This document shows positions 41,930 to 52,429 of a DNA stretch of 64,000 nucleotides, piece by piece (within the stretch, counting starts at the first letter, position 1; the number at the start of each line of letters is the position of its first letter). The stretch is taken from contig JAHDVF020000453.1 of assembly GCA_022606425.2 (NCBI GenBank), positions 62,001 to 126,000 of the forward strand, written 5' to 3'. Origin of the DNA: Lepidostoma basale (taxonomy: Eukaryota > Arthropoda > Insecta > Trichoptera > Lepidostomatidae). A program made the translations under genes and the position numbers. Below the pieces are notes generated by a model. That model did not search any database, was not told where the DNA came from, and was given only the letters and a program-made list of their open reading frames with translations.

Positions 41930-42064
41930 TCTAAGATGGCAGTGCAGAATGATATTCTTGTACCGACCCTTGTATATTGAAGTGAACCATCGAACTGGCA
42001 AAAGAAGGATGAAAGTAAAATAAATAAAATAGAATTGAGATCTCTTAGACGAATGTGTGAAACA
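41930..42064 (+). mobile_element. RTE-like LINE fragment
   Basis: AAGATGGCAGTGCAGAATGA to ATCTCTTAGACGAATGTGTG is plus-strand LINE. It ends without a tail. Confidence 0.75.
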
Positions 42065-42117
42065 TATGTAGTATTATTTTTGTTTTGCTGAATCGCTCTT
42101 TACATCATTAATAATAT

Positions 42118-42230
42118 ATGTGATAGGTAGCTAAAATATAGCCACATTATTGTCATGTGAATTCTACTATACCAAAGACAGTGTGACAATCACACTACTC
42201 GAACAACTAAAATTGAACCCGGAAAATGGA
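42118..42230 (-). mobile_element. SINE fragment
   Basis: GTGATAGGTAGCTAAAATA, GAATTCTACTATACCAAAGA and CAGTGTGACAATCACACT match the SINE body at 47585-47697. The head is decayed (TTGAACCCGG retained). Confidence 0.55.
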
Positions 42231-42329
42231 AAAATATTAAATTCGAACATGCCAAAACGTAAATGTTTTTTTCTAAATTACGTAAAATCTTATATGCCAT
42301 TAAAAGCTCAATTATTCAACAGTTCATGT

Positions 42330-42500
42330 GAATGACATGTTTCACCTGTCTTTGACATTATCAAATGATAATACATGAAGACATTTGATAAAACTTTAGA
42401 CAGGAGAAACATATCATTCACACAAATTGTATTAAAACTTCTATAAAACAGACGTTTACATTCGTATTAATTATTTAATATGATGTTTTTTATCACTATT
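42330..42500. mobile_element. Penelope-like inverted pair (family G variant)
   Basis: GACATGTTTCACCTGTCTTT and AGACAGGAGAAACATATCAT are opposed around ACATTATCAAATGATAATAC. The right arm continues into ACAGACGTTTACATTCGTAT and the family's outer end. Confidence 0.65.
42334..42364 (-). ncRNA. Degenerate hammerhead-like core (family G)
   Basis: The minus strand reads TTGATAA, stem II with loop (TGTCAAAGACAGG), GAA, ACATGT, C. The first and fifth core bases depart from CTGANGA, so activity is unlikely. Confidence 0.4.
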
Positions 42501-43480
42501 CAAGAAGATTATTGTTCTAGCAATCTTCATTGTGAACTTTGTATTTATTTACAAATTAAACTAATATGACCATGAAAATGTATAATATAACTGTTTTGTA
42601 AACAAATCAATTAAGGTAAGTAGTATTTTTCTATTTTAAATCCCAAGTTCTTTTCTCATAGAAATTGAACAATGTCTTCATTATATGTATTTAATAACGT
42701 GGTCATGGCTGGCAGATGAATAGTAGTGACGCAGAAGTATGGCCCTGTCTAAAGCTCCCAATTAAAATTCTCAATGAATAATAAATATTGATGGCAAAAT
42801 TTTTCTCGGGGTGGATTGGAAAATAACGATGTTGTGCCGCGCGAACTCGTTATAAGTTATAACTATAAACCTAGACCTTTGATAAAAAAAATCCAAGAAG
42901 CGTGAGTTTGCATTCAGATGCGAACAAAAGCATTACCGCTAGAAGAAAATAATAACGTTCAATCATAGGAAATGAAAATACCATCGCCAAGGTTAGAAAA
43001 TGAACGTTTGCAGTAGATTTTACCCAAGAAACTAAAGTTTTCGAATAAATACGAACTTTTCTTGTATCCTAGCGATTGTTTCGACAAGATTGCAATCTTA
43101 CAACTATTAAGTCATGTGCTTAATGGTATCCTGTACGTGAAAAAAACGAGTGGATAAGGATCGGAAAATCTATACAATTAGGTTGTTATCTAGTTCAAGT
43201 ATATGCGAAAATATTTATTACTCATCTCGTCTAATGATGTTTGTAAATACTGTTGATAAAATTCGCGAAAGTTGAATGTTGATTAATTCATAAAAAAAGT
43301 TCGTTCCTAATTGGAGACGATAAATATTTACAAAATACAAAATCTTTTTTTATACGTTTTCATAATTATTTGAAGATTAATAAATTCATGTTATACGGGA
43401 ATAAAACAAACGAACAAAGGTGTACAGCATTTTTTGGAATCTTATATATACCCGTGTAATTATTTAAAAAATATGCTATT
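42500..43480. other. AT-rich interval without a recognisable gene
   Basis: No feature that I can support. Confidence 0.4.
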
Positions 43481-43483
43481 CTA

Positions 43484-43590
43484 AAGATGAAGATAAAGAA
43501 GTGTATAATAACCCTGAAGATAGAGAGAACAAACTCCGAAACGTCTATTGAAAAACAAATCACAAAAACAGGTTGCTCCCAAACCCATCG
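43484..43590 (+). mobile_element. Retroelement terminal fragment (family E) with hammerhead-like core
   Basis: CTGAAGA at 43514-43520, GAG/CTC as stem II, GAAA at 43538-43541, ACGT and C43545 give the hammerhead order with one core change (N7 = A is allowed, so the core reads CUGAAGA and fits CUGANGA). Stem I is not visible. The family is otherwise unassigned. Confidence 0.45.
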
Positions 43591-43675
43591 CGAAAATCTA
43601 TGCAATTATTTAAAAGTGTACTGGTTAATGACTAGTAAATAAATCAATTATAAACTTGTAGATATAAACTAATAA

Positions 43676-43860
43676 AAAAAACTTTGTATTTAACCACAAT
43701 GTGGGTACTAAGGTGCAGGTGTTATAATTTATGCAAACTAGCTTGGCTTGGACCTTAGTTATTATATTGCCCTGATGAGCTTGGGTTTAAGCGAAACTAG
43801 AAAGCATCAATTTTAATAACTATACCGTGGTTAAATATAAAGTGTTTTTATTATTTTATA
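43676..43860 (+). mobile_element. Penelope-like terminal hairpin (family D)
   Basis: ACTTTGTATTTAACCAC at 43681 is inverted at 43827-43845 (GTGGTTAAATATAAAGT). Between them lies CTGATGA (43772-43778), stem II GCTT/AAGC, GAAACTAG (43793-43800), then A where U16.1 is needed. The complete CUGAUGA and GAAAC core is a hammerhead with a spoiled stem III. Confidence 0.5.
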
Positions 43861-44139
43861 TCTATTAGTTTCAAATGTGTAATCACAAAGAGAGTGCTTC
43901 CTATGAAAAAAATAAACTTTATGTATCACGAGTATTACATAATGTATTACATTCATACAAATTCCACAAAAGACCGTAGATTCATTGAAATACTATTTTT
44001 ATGTTTTTTGCTGAAAACTCGTTGCTACGTACGTTTAATAATGTGCATTATTTCTTTCTTTCTCCTTTCATTCGTTCCATGTGGTCTAAACATCTCATTG
44101 TCATTTTATAATTTTGTTTGTGGCATATTTATTTGTAGC

Positions 44140-44741
44140 AACAACAACAACAACAAACCATAACGTCATTTTCCCGCAGGGGTAGGCAAAGAAAATGGAT
44201 CGCCACACTACTATATCCTAACATACCTCTCTAGCTTCCTCTTCATTTGTACAACGCGTCATACTCGCACGTCGATTCCTCCGACTTCGAAGATGACCAA
44301 CTTTTAAAATTTTATTAATTTGGTCATGCCATGTTTTCCTCGTTCTACCTCGACTCCGTACTCCTTTAACATCGTTAACGTATACTTTCTAAACTATTAT
44401 TTTTCCATCTATGCGCTCCATATGTCCGAACCAACGCAGCGATCCTTTCATAATTTTGTTCATAATACCTTCTTCCGCTCTACACTCCTTTCTTATATCA
44501 ACATTTGAAATTTTGTGTACATCGTTCTACCACACATACGTCTTAGGGGCCAAATCTCTACCGCATTTATTCTGCTCTCATCCTTCTTATGCCAGTTCCA
44601 TGCTTCGCTTCTATACATAAGGGTTGGGACCAGAACTTTATTGTGAACAGCCGTTTTCGCATTCATTGATAAATTCTTGTTTCCAATGACTGCTTTTAAA
44701 GCTCCATTCACGTTGTTATCCGCACCAACCCTTATTTAAGT
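44140..44741 (-). mobile_element. RTE-like LINE with (GTT)n tail
   Basis: The tail is ACAACAACAACAACAAACC. Minus-strand coding includes NGALKAVIGNKNLSMNAKTA, VLVPTLMYRSEAWNWHKKDE (44493-44711) and, nearer the tail, the WFGHMER region. It is joined head-to-head to the next copy at 44742. Confidence 0.85.
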
Positions 44742-45378
44742 CCAAGGTAATGATTTTTGAAAAGGAAGAAACCATGACAGTCTGCAACATTAGCGTGAAT
44801 GGTGAAAATTTGGAGCAAGTAGTTCTATCGACCCTTGTGTATGGAAGCGAAGCATGGAACTGGCAAAAGAAGGATGAAAGTAGAATAAATGCAGTAGGAA
44901 TGAGATCTCTTAGACGAATGTGTGGATACTCTGTGTATGATAGAGTGTCGAATGAAAATATAATAAGTGAATGCGGTGCGAATGATGGTGTCATGAACAA
45001 AATAATGAAAGGATCATTAAGATGGTTTGGATATATGGAAAGAATGAATGAAGAAAGAATGGTAAAAAAAATTTTTTTTTGGTACCTATTTTATTATCTA
45101 TGTTTTATGAGAATGATATATTTCGAAAAAAATATATGTTAACGATGTAAATGGAACCAGAAAATGAGGAAGACCGAAGAAAACGTGGCACGATCAAATA
45201 AATCAAATATTGAATGTCGGCCAGGTGACGATCGACGCGCGTGCATGACACGATGTATGAATCTTGAGGAAGCGAGAGAAATATGTCAGGAAAGAAAGGT
45301 GTGGCAGTCCATTCTTTCTGCCTACCCCTTCGGGGAGACGGCGTGATGGTTAGTTAGTTAGTTAGTTAGTTAGTTTCT
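44742..45378 (+). mobile_element. RTE-like LINE, TTAG tail, with PLE-derived internal patch
   Basis: It starts with KVMIFEKEETMTVCNISVNG coding, lacks the segment up to VPTL, then reads STLVYGSEAWNWQKKDESRI to NEERMVKK. About 65 bp of foreign DNA interrupts it (45070-45130, including ATTATCTATGTTTTATGAGA). It resumes at AATATATGTTAACGATG and reads on to EAREICQERKVWQSILSAYP, FGETA, TGA and the (GTTA)n tail. The patch matches PLE family G sequence at 63160-63180. Its far end recurs in the LINE copy at 62.6 kb. Confidence 0.88.
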
Positions 45379-45379
45379 T

Positions 45380-45880
45380 ATTAATGGAATTCTACTTTTT
45401 TAAATTATATTTTTAAATACCTATCTTATCGTATGTGTAGACAGTCAAGACAACTCTGCCTTAGATAACACCTTTGCTTTAAATAGATGAACACGGACAA
45501 ATCTGCGATAGTACATATACCGCAGTAAATAATAATAGCTTTAGTGCTTGAGGTATGTAAACAGATCTTGTTGTTCAAAGCTTGGCTAACCCTGCTGTGA
45601 AATTAGTGGCTGTTTGAAGCGGCATTACGATTGCATACTGTTACATTTTAATTCGTAATTACGTTGATGTTTCATATAATAAATGTTAGCTGTACTCGGT
45701 ATTAAAATTACGTATGTTTCGTGAAACCGGTCGAAGTGGACTCCGGAAAGGAAAAATTGAATTGTTTATAAAAATATTTATATTATAAATAAATTTGTTT
45801 AATCAGTACCTATTTTGTCAATTTCAATTTTGAGATTTGAATGCCAACGCTATTAAAAACTACATATTATGCCAAAATAT
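45380..45880. other. Interval with a PLE residue
   Basis: GTTTCGTGAAACCGGTCGAA at 45717 is a residue of the GAAACCGGTC family. Otherwise AT-rich without a recognised gene. Confidence 0.35.
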
Positions 45881-46005
45881 TTAATATATTATGATATGTT
45901 TTACCTTCCGGGCGCCAGAACCAACCTGCCTCCGGTGACATCGGTGGGAAGAGCAATTAATCTGCTGAATGCGGTCCCTTCGGAGATAGACTTCTTTCAT
46001 ATTAA

Positions 46006-46967
46006 CACAATGTTGTCGGGAAACGTAAAACTACGTTTTTTTCAGTTTGGTGCTCAAATGCGGGAAACGTAAAAATACGTTTTTTACTCTCTGGTGGTTG
46101 TCGTCGGGTAACGTAATAAAACGTGTTGTGTAATAAATGGATTTTGTTGCTAAATCGTATATCTGACTTCACAATATAATTTCACTCACAAATTTATATT
46201 TATTAGGCTTTACTTTTGATTTATTATTCAATTATAAAATGAAAAAAAAATGTCTAAAAATATACATTTTTTGTGTGCTCGAAGAAACCTTGACGCAGAT
46301 CCCGCTGGCTTGTTTTTTTTGACCTTCAATGCGCAATAATTCTTTTCAACTTGTACGGAGAATTTTTAGGGTTCTTTCTACTTGAAGAAGGGATGAATGG
46401 TAGGAATGTTTTGTTCATATTTCTACAAAACATTAGTGTTTATGTAAACGTATACACGTTCGGTCGTTCGGTCGTTGTCATTGAGTTCATATAATTATTT
46501 TTATACCTAAAACCCACAATGTTTTTTCCGGATGAGAATAAATCAGACGATGAATTGTGTGTAGACAATTTATCTAATTGTTCCTGTGCTAGTGATACAG
46601 AAAGACTATTGATGGCAGACAGTGAAACAAGTGATTTATAAAGCAAAATATCCAGACTCAGTAAGGTACAATTTTTTTTTATTGGAGACAGCACGTCATT
46701 GGATAACTAGCAGTATTAAAAGCGAACTAAGTGAGGCTAAAATTTCCAAAGTGCTACTTTGAAGCCCAATTTTTTTTTGTATTTGTTTTCCATCATTTCA
46801 TCATTGAGACACAATAAGGTAAGATGCATTTAAAGTTTCAGTCAATTATCACGGATATTTCAAAAGTTATAGACTTTTAAAATAATGTTGAAAAAACTCG
46901 CGCGCGAACCCAAATATCGCCCGCGCCAGGCTGCAATCAGCATAAAACAATACCCGAAAACAATGTG
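46006..46967 (+). mobile_element. piggyBac-like element, internally deleted
   Basis: TTAA flanks both ends (46002-46005 and 46968-46971). The terminal repeats CACAATGTTGTCGGG and CCCGAAAACAATGTG are inverted. TTAA target specificity plus such ends are piggyBac hallmarks. At 962 bp it is too short for the ~1.8 kb transposase gene. GGGAAACGTAAAACTACG-type repeats lie inside the left end (46018-46110). Confidence 0.85.
46519..46641 (+). pseudogene. Acidic N-terminal stub of a piggyBac-type transposase
   Basis: ATG 46519 opens MFFPDENKSDDELCVDNLSN and CSCASDTERLLMADSETSDL, then TAA. An Asp/Ser/Glu-rich start is usual for piggyBac transposases, whose DDD catalytic core would follow; here it is absent. 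The identity rests mainly on position inside the TTAA-flanked element. Confidence 0.45.
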
Positions 46968-47369
46968 TTAATGAAATTACGTTCAGAAGGCAAACACTCT
47001 TGACTTTAGAGAGTATCTTGGCTTCTTAATGTCGATCCATCTCTCATGCGTTTCTGGTATTATATTATACTATAAATATTTTTTTTCTTGTTTTCAATAC
47101 ATGCCCCAAACCTTAATTTTGTAATGTCTATTGATGAAATTAACTGATTTAATTTGATTTGAAAAGTTAATTGTTTTTGAAACTTACAGATTTTCTAAAA
47201 AAAAACCATTGGAAAAATAACCTTCGCTTTCTATCCAATGGATTGGTTTGCAGTATAATGTAACAGTTTTGCTGGTTTTTGGGGTGCTATTTGGGCCTTT
47301 AATGTAGTAGTTTCCACATTTGTATACAGGAGATTATTTTAACCCAATTACTGTAAACAACTTTTTTAA

Positions 47370-47500
47370 GCCATTGATTCTCATGGCCGAGCCATAGAGG
47401 GCTCCCTCCGCTTACCCGAAGCTGTTATAGGCGCAGCGGCACCTTTCGTCAGCTTCACTCGTGCACTCCCTAGGCCCGTCCCCCGTCCATGCGGGACTAA
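47370..47500 (-). repeat. CpG-rich dispersed repeat fragment
   Basis: The minus strand reads ...LVPHGRGTGLGSARVKLTKG, AAAPITASGKRREPSMARP. I recall this phrase from translated insect repeats, so I regard it as a retroelement end. The adjoining ATATATATACG tract supports a tail. Confidence 0.35.
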
Positions 47501-47584
47501 CGTTAAAAAAAATATATATATACGTATAAAAATATATATATATTTGCAACCAAGGGGGACCCAGACCATGACATGTCATGACAT

Positions 47585-47697
47585 GACATGTGATAGGTAG
47601 CTAGTCTATCGCCATTTTATTGTCACTTGAATTCTACACTAGACCAAAGACAGTGTGACAATCACTTCCATCGCCGGCAATCGAACCCGGGAAATAA
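47585..47697 (-). mobile_element. SINE copy with B-box
   Basis: Minus strand: CCCGGGTTCGATTGCCGGCG (B-box GGTTCGATTGC), ATTGTCACACTGTCTTTGGT, GTGACAATAAAATGGCGATA and the CATGTCATGTCATG end. It matches 241-398; the A-box side is missing. Confidence 0.65.
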
Positions 47698-47699
47698 AA

Positions 47700-48790
47700 G
47701 ACTAATACACGTCATAAAATATCAAAATCGAGCGTGGTAAATTTTTATTGATTTACCTTAAGTCTGTCAAAACCTTATATGCCATTAATTGCTCAATAAT
47801 AAACTTTTTTTAAATAAATATGTGTTTAAAATATTAGTTAAAAACATCGTGCTGTCCGATTTTCATTCACGGATTTCTCCATCCTCTGCCTCATCTCATG
47901 ACATCTTCCACCTTGCAGATTTCACCGATAGCCGTGTTCTTCACCCTATCTCAGAATCTTTCGTTCTCTCTGCAAAAATGAAATAATTATATTAAAATGA
48001 TTTTAAGTAACGTGGAAGTAAGTTTCTTTTTATTATTTTAGAGACTCGCTTTTTCCATTCAATCGAATACATTCAGCATCGAGTATTTCCAAAGGCGCAA
48101 GTATTGATATTGTATATCACTAGAACTTTCTTACCGTTGCTGTGGTAATGTAACAATTTCCCTGACCAAAGTATGCGTAAAAAGAACACCTTTATGTTTG
48201 AATTCTTCAAATGTCGTATTAATTGTATTTTAAATAACTAATTAAAATCAGAATAATAAAATAACATTAATAAAATGGTGCAATACTATTCCGAATTCTG
48301 CCAGAATTTGTGTAACCGTTTCTCGCCCGCCACTCCAGGGTGCATCTTATCATCCGTTGTCCCTGCTATATAACCGATTCCATTCCGATCTCTGATTCAT
48401 TAATTTTGTTTTCTAGAAATAAAAGAAAAAATATTAGAATTGCCATAAGGCGGACAGGCGCATATGGCAAATTTTCAATTTCCATACAATTAATGAATTC
48501 AAAATGTTGTTCACTTAGCAGTATATTTTTAAAAAATACTCGAGGCTCTTGATCGAGCACTGCGAGATTTGCGTGGGAACATCAGACCATTTGGAAATGT
48601 GTTAATATTATATGTAGGAGATTTTAGAAACATTACCTGGACGGCAAAAATAACTACCAAAAACTATGCTAATAAATGCAGTTACGATTGTGCTTAAGAA
48701 ATAAAGATATCTATTCGATATAATTTAGAACTATAACTTTGAAATTTGTAGTGCGGAAATATAATCTGTATTCATTTCAACGGCAAAATA
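47700..48790. other. Interval without a recognisable gene
   Basis: Frames at 47789-47986 and 48340-48560 have no motif or splice context that would justify a call. Confidence 0.35.
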
Positions 48791-48795
48791 GAATA

Positions 48796-49170
48796 ACCTG
48801 AAGATATATATGAATTAGAAATATAAATATTATACTTACAAAACATTGCGACGCGATCGAATTTGACAGATCAGAGACCACGCGATCAATCGAACGACAT
48901 AGATGACAGACCATAGACGACGCGACTTGAAGAAAATAAAACGTGCGTATATTGTTCCGTAGTTATTACGGGAACGCAATAATTCCGGAATTAAAAAATA
49001 TTACGCCTGAAGATATAGATTATGAATAAAAAAATGAATAGTTACAAAGAATTTGAACTGCGATCAATTTGAACGATGGCGTATTAAAGAATTTCCATAG
49101 ATTAGAGACGGCCTGACAGATTGGTTAAAAATATTACGTGCGTATATTTTTTCGTTCAAAAAAAGGACTA
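48796..49170. repeat. Diverged direct duplication of about 190 bp
   Basis: CCTGAAGATATATATGAATT, GACGCGATCGAATTTG and ACGTGCGTATATTGTTCCG recur in order as CCTGAAGATATAGATTATGA, TGCGATCAATTTGAACG and ACGTGCGTATATTTTTTCG. Two units lie at about 48796-48985 and 49003-49170. Confidence 0.55.
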
Positions 49171-49218
49171 ATTTCCTATCTGACCATGCCAAGAGTAAAA
49201 AAAGCTACTAATCATGCC

Positions 49219-49282
49219 AAGCGAATATAGACTCTAAAGATTGATACTCAGGTGATACGAGCATTAAGGTCTATATTCGCTT
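49219..49282. repeat. Inverted repeat, 14-bp arms
   Basis: AAGCGAATATAGAC and GTCTATATTCGCTT are exact inverses around 36 bases. No element is recognised. Confidence 0.6.
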
Positions 49283-50570
49283 GCACTACGAAAATTTTTA
49301 ATTAATTTATTAATTTATAAAGTTAATTAGAGCTCGATTAATAACAACAAATATGCCTATGACCACCGCCGTATTCCACTTAATAAATTCTCCAAGTTTT
49401 AATAGGATCTGTTCAGGAATAACCGCGGAAAAAGTCCACACACAGAAGGCAGATTGAGTTTTATTTTTATAGAAAAAGATTATATTTATTTCTTTTACTG
49501 AAATATTTACCTAAGAACCATTATATTATAATATATATGTAATGTGATATTTTTTTCAATTGAAATGTCATAAATTTTCAGTTTTAATTTTTCTAGTACA
49601 TTTATTTTTGAAAATTATAAATCATTATTTACATGTTTTAATATCATGTGACCAAATTAATTGAAAATCACGAAGAGAGAAAAAATAACGTTAAAAAATA
49701 ATTGTTTCCTATTTTTTAAAGCAATTCTATATAATAAGACGTTCTTTGTTTAGTTCTCGTAGATTTTCAGTACCCTTATTAATGTTCAAAGGTCGGTTAT
49801 TAATTTAAATATTGTAAACAATTCTCGTTTGCTTGAGCAGAGCTCACGCGTCAAGTTAATAGCGTAATACTGTTCTCAAACCAACGGCGTTATTTCTAGC
49901 TCAAAATTTTGGCAGATGATAGTTCAGAAGTCATTTTAAGAATGTCCACATGTGACGTGCTCGTAGAAAAAAATCTCGCATTGGACATCTCACGGGTAAG
50001 GAAGTTCGGCCGGTCTAGTACAAGGGAACTGGGATTGGGAGAATAAATCATCAGACAATGTATCTATAAACTGGGCTCAGACAGTCGAATTGCGACGTCC
50101 ATAAGTCATCATCACACCAATCATCTGACAGATGCTAATTTATAGAATTAACGAACATTTTTCATAGACAGAGTTTATTTATATCTTTGATTTTATTGGT
50201 GATGGCCCATGTGATATTTTACAATACGAATATCAACTGCCGAGAACGGTGAAATGCGATATTCGGTACTTCGGTTACAACCAATGTTATGTTTCAAAAT
50301 TCCGAAGAGCTTGGTAATATTTAAAAAAAATCGGATCATAAAAGTTTGTACTGAGAACCATCATGAAATATTCAACATGTGGACATAGAATAATAATGAA
50401 ATTCCCTAGAATTCTGTAAATCTAAAAATGACAATCACTGTAAAAAAGCTATTTCTCATAACTAACGGCGTAAAGTAGCATACTTAGGAAAAGTACTAAA
50501 GGGAAAATTATACTTATTGATACCACTTAAACTTGTAAGAATGAACACAAGACTCAATTTATAATAGTAA
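49283..50570. other. AT-rich interval without a recognisable gene
   Basis: A short less AT-rich patch at 49980-50130 has no supported coding. Confidence 0.4.
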
Positions 50571-50591
50571 ACACTATTGTTTAGTGGTTTT

Positions 50592-50779
50592 CTTCTTCTT
50601 CTTCCTCAGCCTATTCCCGTTCACTCCTGGACAAAGGCCTCCTTCATTCGCTTCCATGTCACTCTGCCTTGTGCAGACTGCATCCAGGTTATTACGACGT
50701 GTCTGTTCAGGTCATCCTTCCACCGTAGTTGCGGTCGCCTTACACTTCTCTTTGCCGTCCACGATCTCCAAGTCAGCAG
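50592..50779 (-). mobile_element. RTE-type LINE 3' end (CTT tail), 11-bp TSD
   Basis: CTTCTTCTTCTTCCTCAGCC and CCTGGACAAAGGCCTCC match the terminus of the 7.2-8.9 kb LINE closely. TTAGTGGTTTT flanks both sides (50581-50591 and 50780-50790). Confidence 0.9.
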
Positions 50780-50816
50780 TTAGTGGTTTTACTTGGATTT
50801 GATTTATATAAATTGT

Positions 50817-50851
50817 GACAAATTTGTTTCGCCTTGCGAGGGCATTATCAA
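50817..50851 (-). ncRNA. Degenerate hammerhead-like core (family H)
   Basis: Minus strand: TTGATAA, stem II GCC/GGC around CTCGCAA, GAA, then a 10-base self-complementary ACAAATTTGT and C. The stem III palindrome differs from every other family but follows the same A...U-C rule. Confidence 0.4.
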
Positions 50852-51039
50852 ACTGCTTGAGAATGACCTCGCAAGGCGACACATATTTGTGAAAATTTAT
50901 TAAATATATATAAATTAAATCGAAAACCACTAAACAATCGTGTTTATATACTATTATAAATTAATAATGGAGTTTTACAAAACTAATACCTCAACCATCA
51001 ACAAGAACACAAGACTGTTGTAAGTGACCCTGCTAAATC

Positions 51040-52177
51040 TTGTATTCCTGTTCAAGCAAATATTCAATACCTCAGTACTGCCTTTTATAGTTATGCTTTC
51101 ACCAAATTTTTTCTTGTTTCATACATTAAGAGTCCAAAAAATATTTATAAAACACATTAATTTTAAAATGTTCAAATCTTTCTCGGAATACCAATCTGCC
51201 ATATATTTTATTCCTTGGACTCTCTCGAAAATAGACGTACGCTCAATGATATGATGCTGCTTCACAAAATCATTCACTATAAAATTGATAACTCTGAACT
51301 TCTTTGCAAATTGACACTCAATACCCCCACATCTCGCACAAGACACACCGCGAGCCAAGTTTTCCATCTCCCTGTTTATCGCACTAACTACGCTCAAAGC
51401 GCGGCAATGTACAGGATTTGTGACAACTACAACAAGTATTTTGGAAACATTGATGTTTTCCATTTGAACGAACGAAACTTAAAAACAAACGATAGGAACA
51501 ACCTTTCGGCGTGGATGAGACCATAATGTTGCATAATATGTTTCTTTTAATTTTACTTTTAATTTTGTTCTTATTTCTACTACTATTATTATGTATAACT
51601 CTCAATCATTTTGTTTGACCATATCGTGGGTATACTGGCAAAAACGTTAAGTCTAAAATCGCTGTTTTGAGAAATCAATCATTTAAGTTTTCTTTAAATT
51701 TGAAACATATAAGTGTCGTTGTCAAAATTCAATCGAGGGAATTTTTTTCAGCCGAAGACAATAAGTAGAGTTAACGTTTTTTTCCAGTACAAAAATGTTC
51801 AACAAGACTCTTCGAAAAATATTAAGTTTTTTGAAGCTTTTAGCCTGTATGAAATACCTTTTGTACGATTTAACGTTAAATTTATTTTTAAAACTAGAGA
51901 AAAAATCTGTTTCATTCGACTTCGTGTATTTTGCCAATTTGTAGAGCATTGTAAACTTTACAATACTGCATCACTAAGTCAAAACTGACAATTTTCGACT
52001 TAACGTTTTTTTGCCAGTATACCCACGATATTTTGCCTTAGCTTAAATTCAATTAACTGTTTATTGTATTTGTGGTAGCATGTAATTGGCTTTATTTATT
52101 ATTTTTCTTAATGTTTCTTAATTAATATATTGATATCGCTGTATGCTGCCCTTATTGAATAAATAAATAAATAAATT
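51040..52177 (+). mobile_element. CR1/Jockey-like LINE, C-terminal part and 3' UTR
   Basis: LRVQKIFIKHINFKMF (51125 on) resembles the RVQ-x-x-F linker. The open frame to TAA 51524-51526 reads DSLENRRTLNDMMLLHKIIH, FHLPVYRTNYAQSAAMYRIC and FGNIDVFHLNERNLK. LExRR, P-x-RTNY and NxxDxF are typical of the C-terminal domain of this clade. The 3' UTR ends TGCCCTTATTGAATAAATAA with (AATA)n to 52177. A MITE splits the UTR at 51624-52028. The same family occurs at 5.3 kb. RT motifs are missing. Confidence 0.82.
51624..52028. mobile_element. TA-flanked MITE, 405 bp
   Basis: The ends TCGTGGGTATACTGGCAAAA and the inverse TTTTTTGCCAGTATACCCAC continue symmetrically through ACGTTAAGTC. TA flanks both ends (51622-51623 and 52029-52030), pointing to Tc1/mariner-type mobilisation. 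No transposase remnant is recognised inside; frames there are chance. Confidence 0.82.
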
Positions 52178-52429
52178 AAAATGTACATAGTATCCATTTG
52201 CTTGACTCGCAATGGATTCAAATAAATTGTTAACAAACCATAACAAGCATGGTGTAATCGAGTCGGGTAAGATGGTGTTTTATAACATTCCTAGCCTGTA
52301 AGCGCGTAGAGAATTAATTTAAAATCAATATTATTGTTAAACTTAATACTGAACGTGTTTTTCTTTGCAACATCTAACATTCTTACATACTTCTTCTTGG
52401 TTATCTGAGTATATACAATAACTACAACG

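Larger units (their letters stand above)
45885..47160 (+). mobile_element. CR1/Jockey-like LINE 3' end, split by piggyBac-like element
   Basis: The left part reads FYLPGARTNLPPVTSVGRAI, then NLLNAVPSEIDFFHI up to 46001. The right part from 46972 continues TFRRQTLLTLESILAS, TAA at 47027-47029, the UTR and AACTGATTTAATTTGATTTG tail. Removing 46002-46967 leaves CATATTAATGAAA, which aligns with CATATTAGTGAAA of the 23.2 kb copy. Confidence 0.88.
50555..51005. mobile_element. Penelope-like inverted pair (family H), split by a LINE
   Basis: AGTAAACACTATTGTTTAG with GTGGTTTTACTTGGATTTGA (left) pairs with AAATTAAATCGAAAACCACT and AAACAATCGTGTTTATATAC (right). The opposed cores are GTTTCGCCTTGCGAGGGCAT and GACCTCGCAAGGCGACACAT. 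The outer end ATGGAGTTTTACAAAACTAA recurs at 57975. The left arm is interrupted at 50592-50779. Confidence 0.7.

Noticed and set aside
51119..51605. 114- and 73-codon minus-strand frames
   Set aside because: Antisense shadows of the CR1/Jockey-like ORF on the plus strand.
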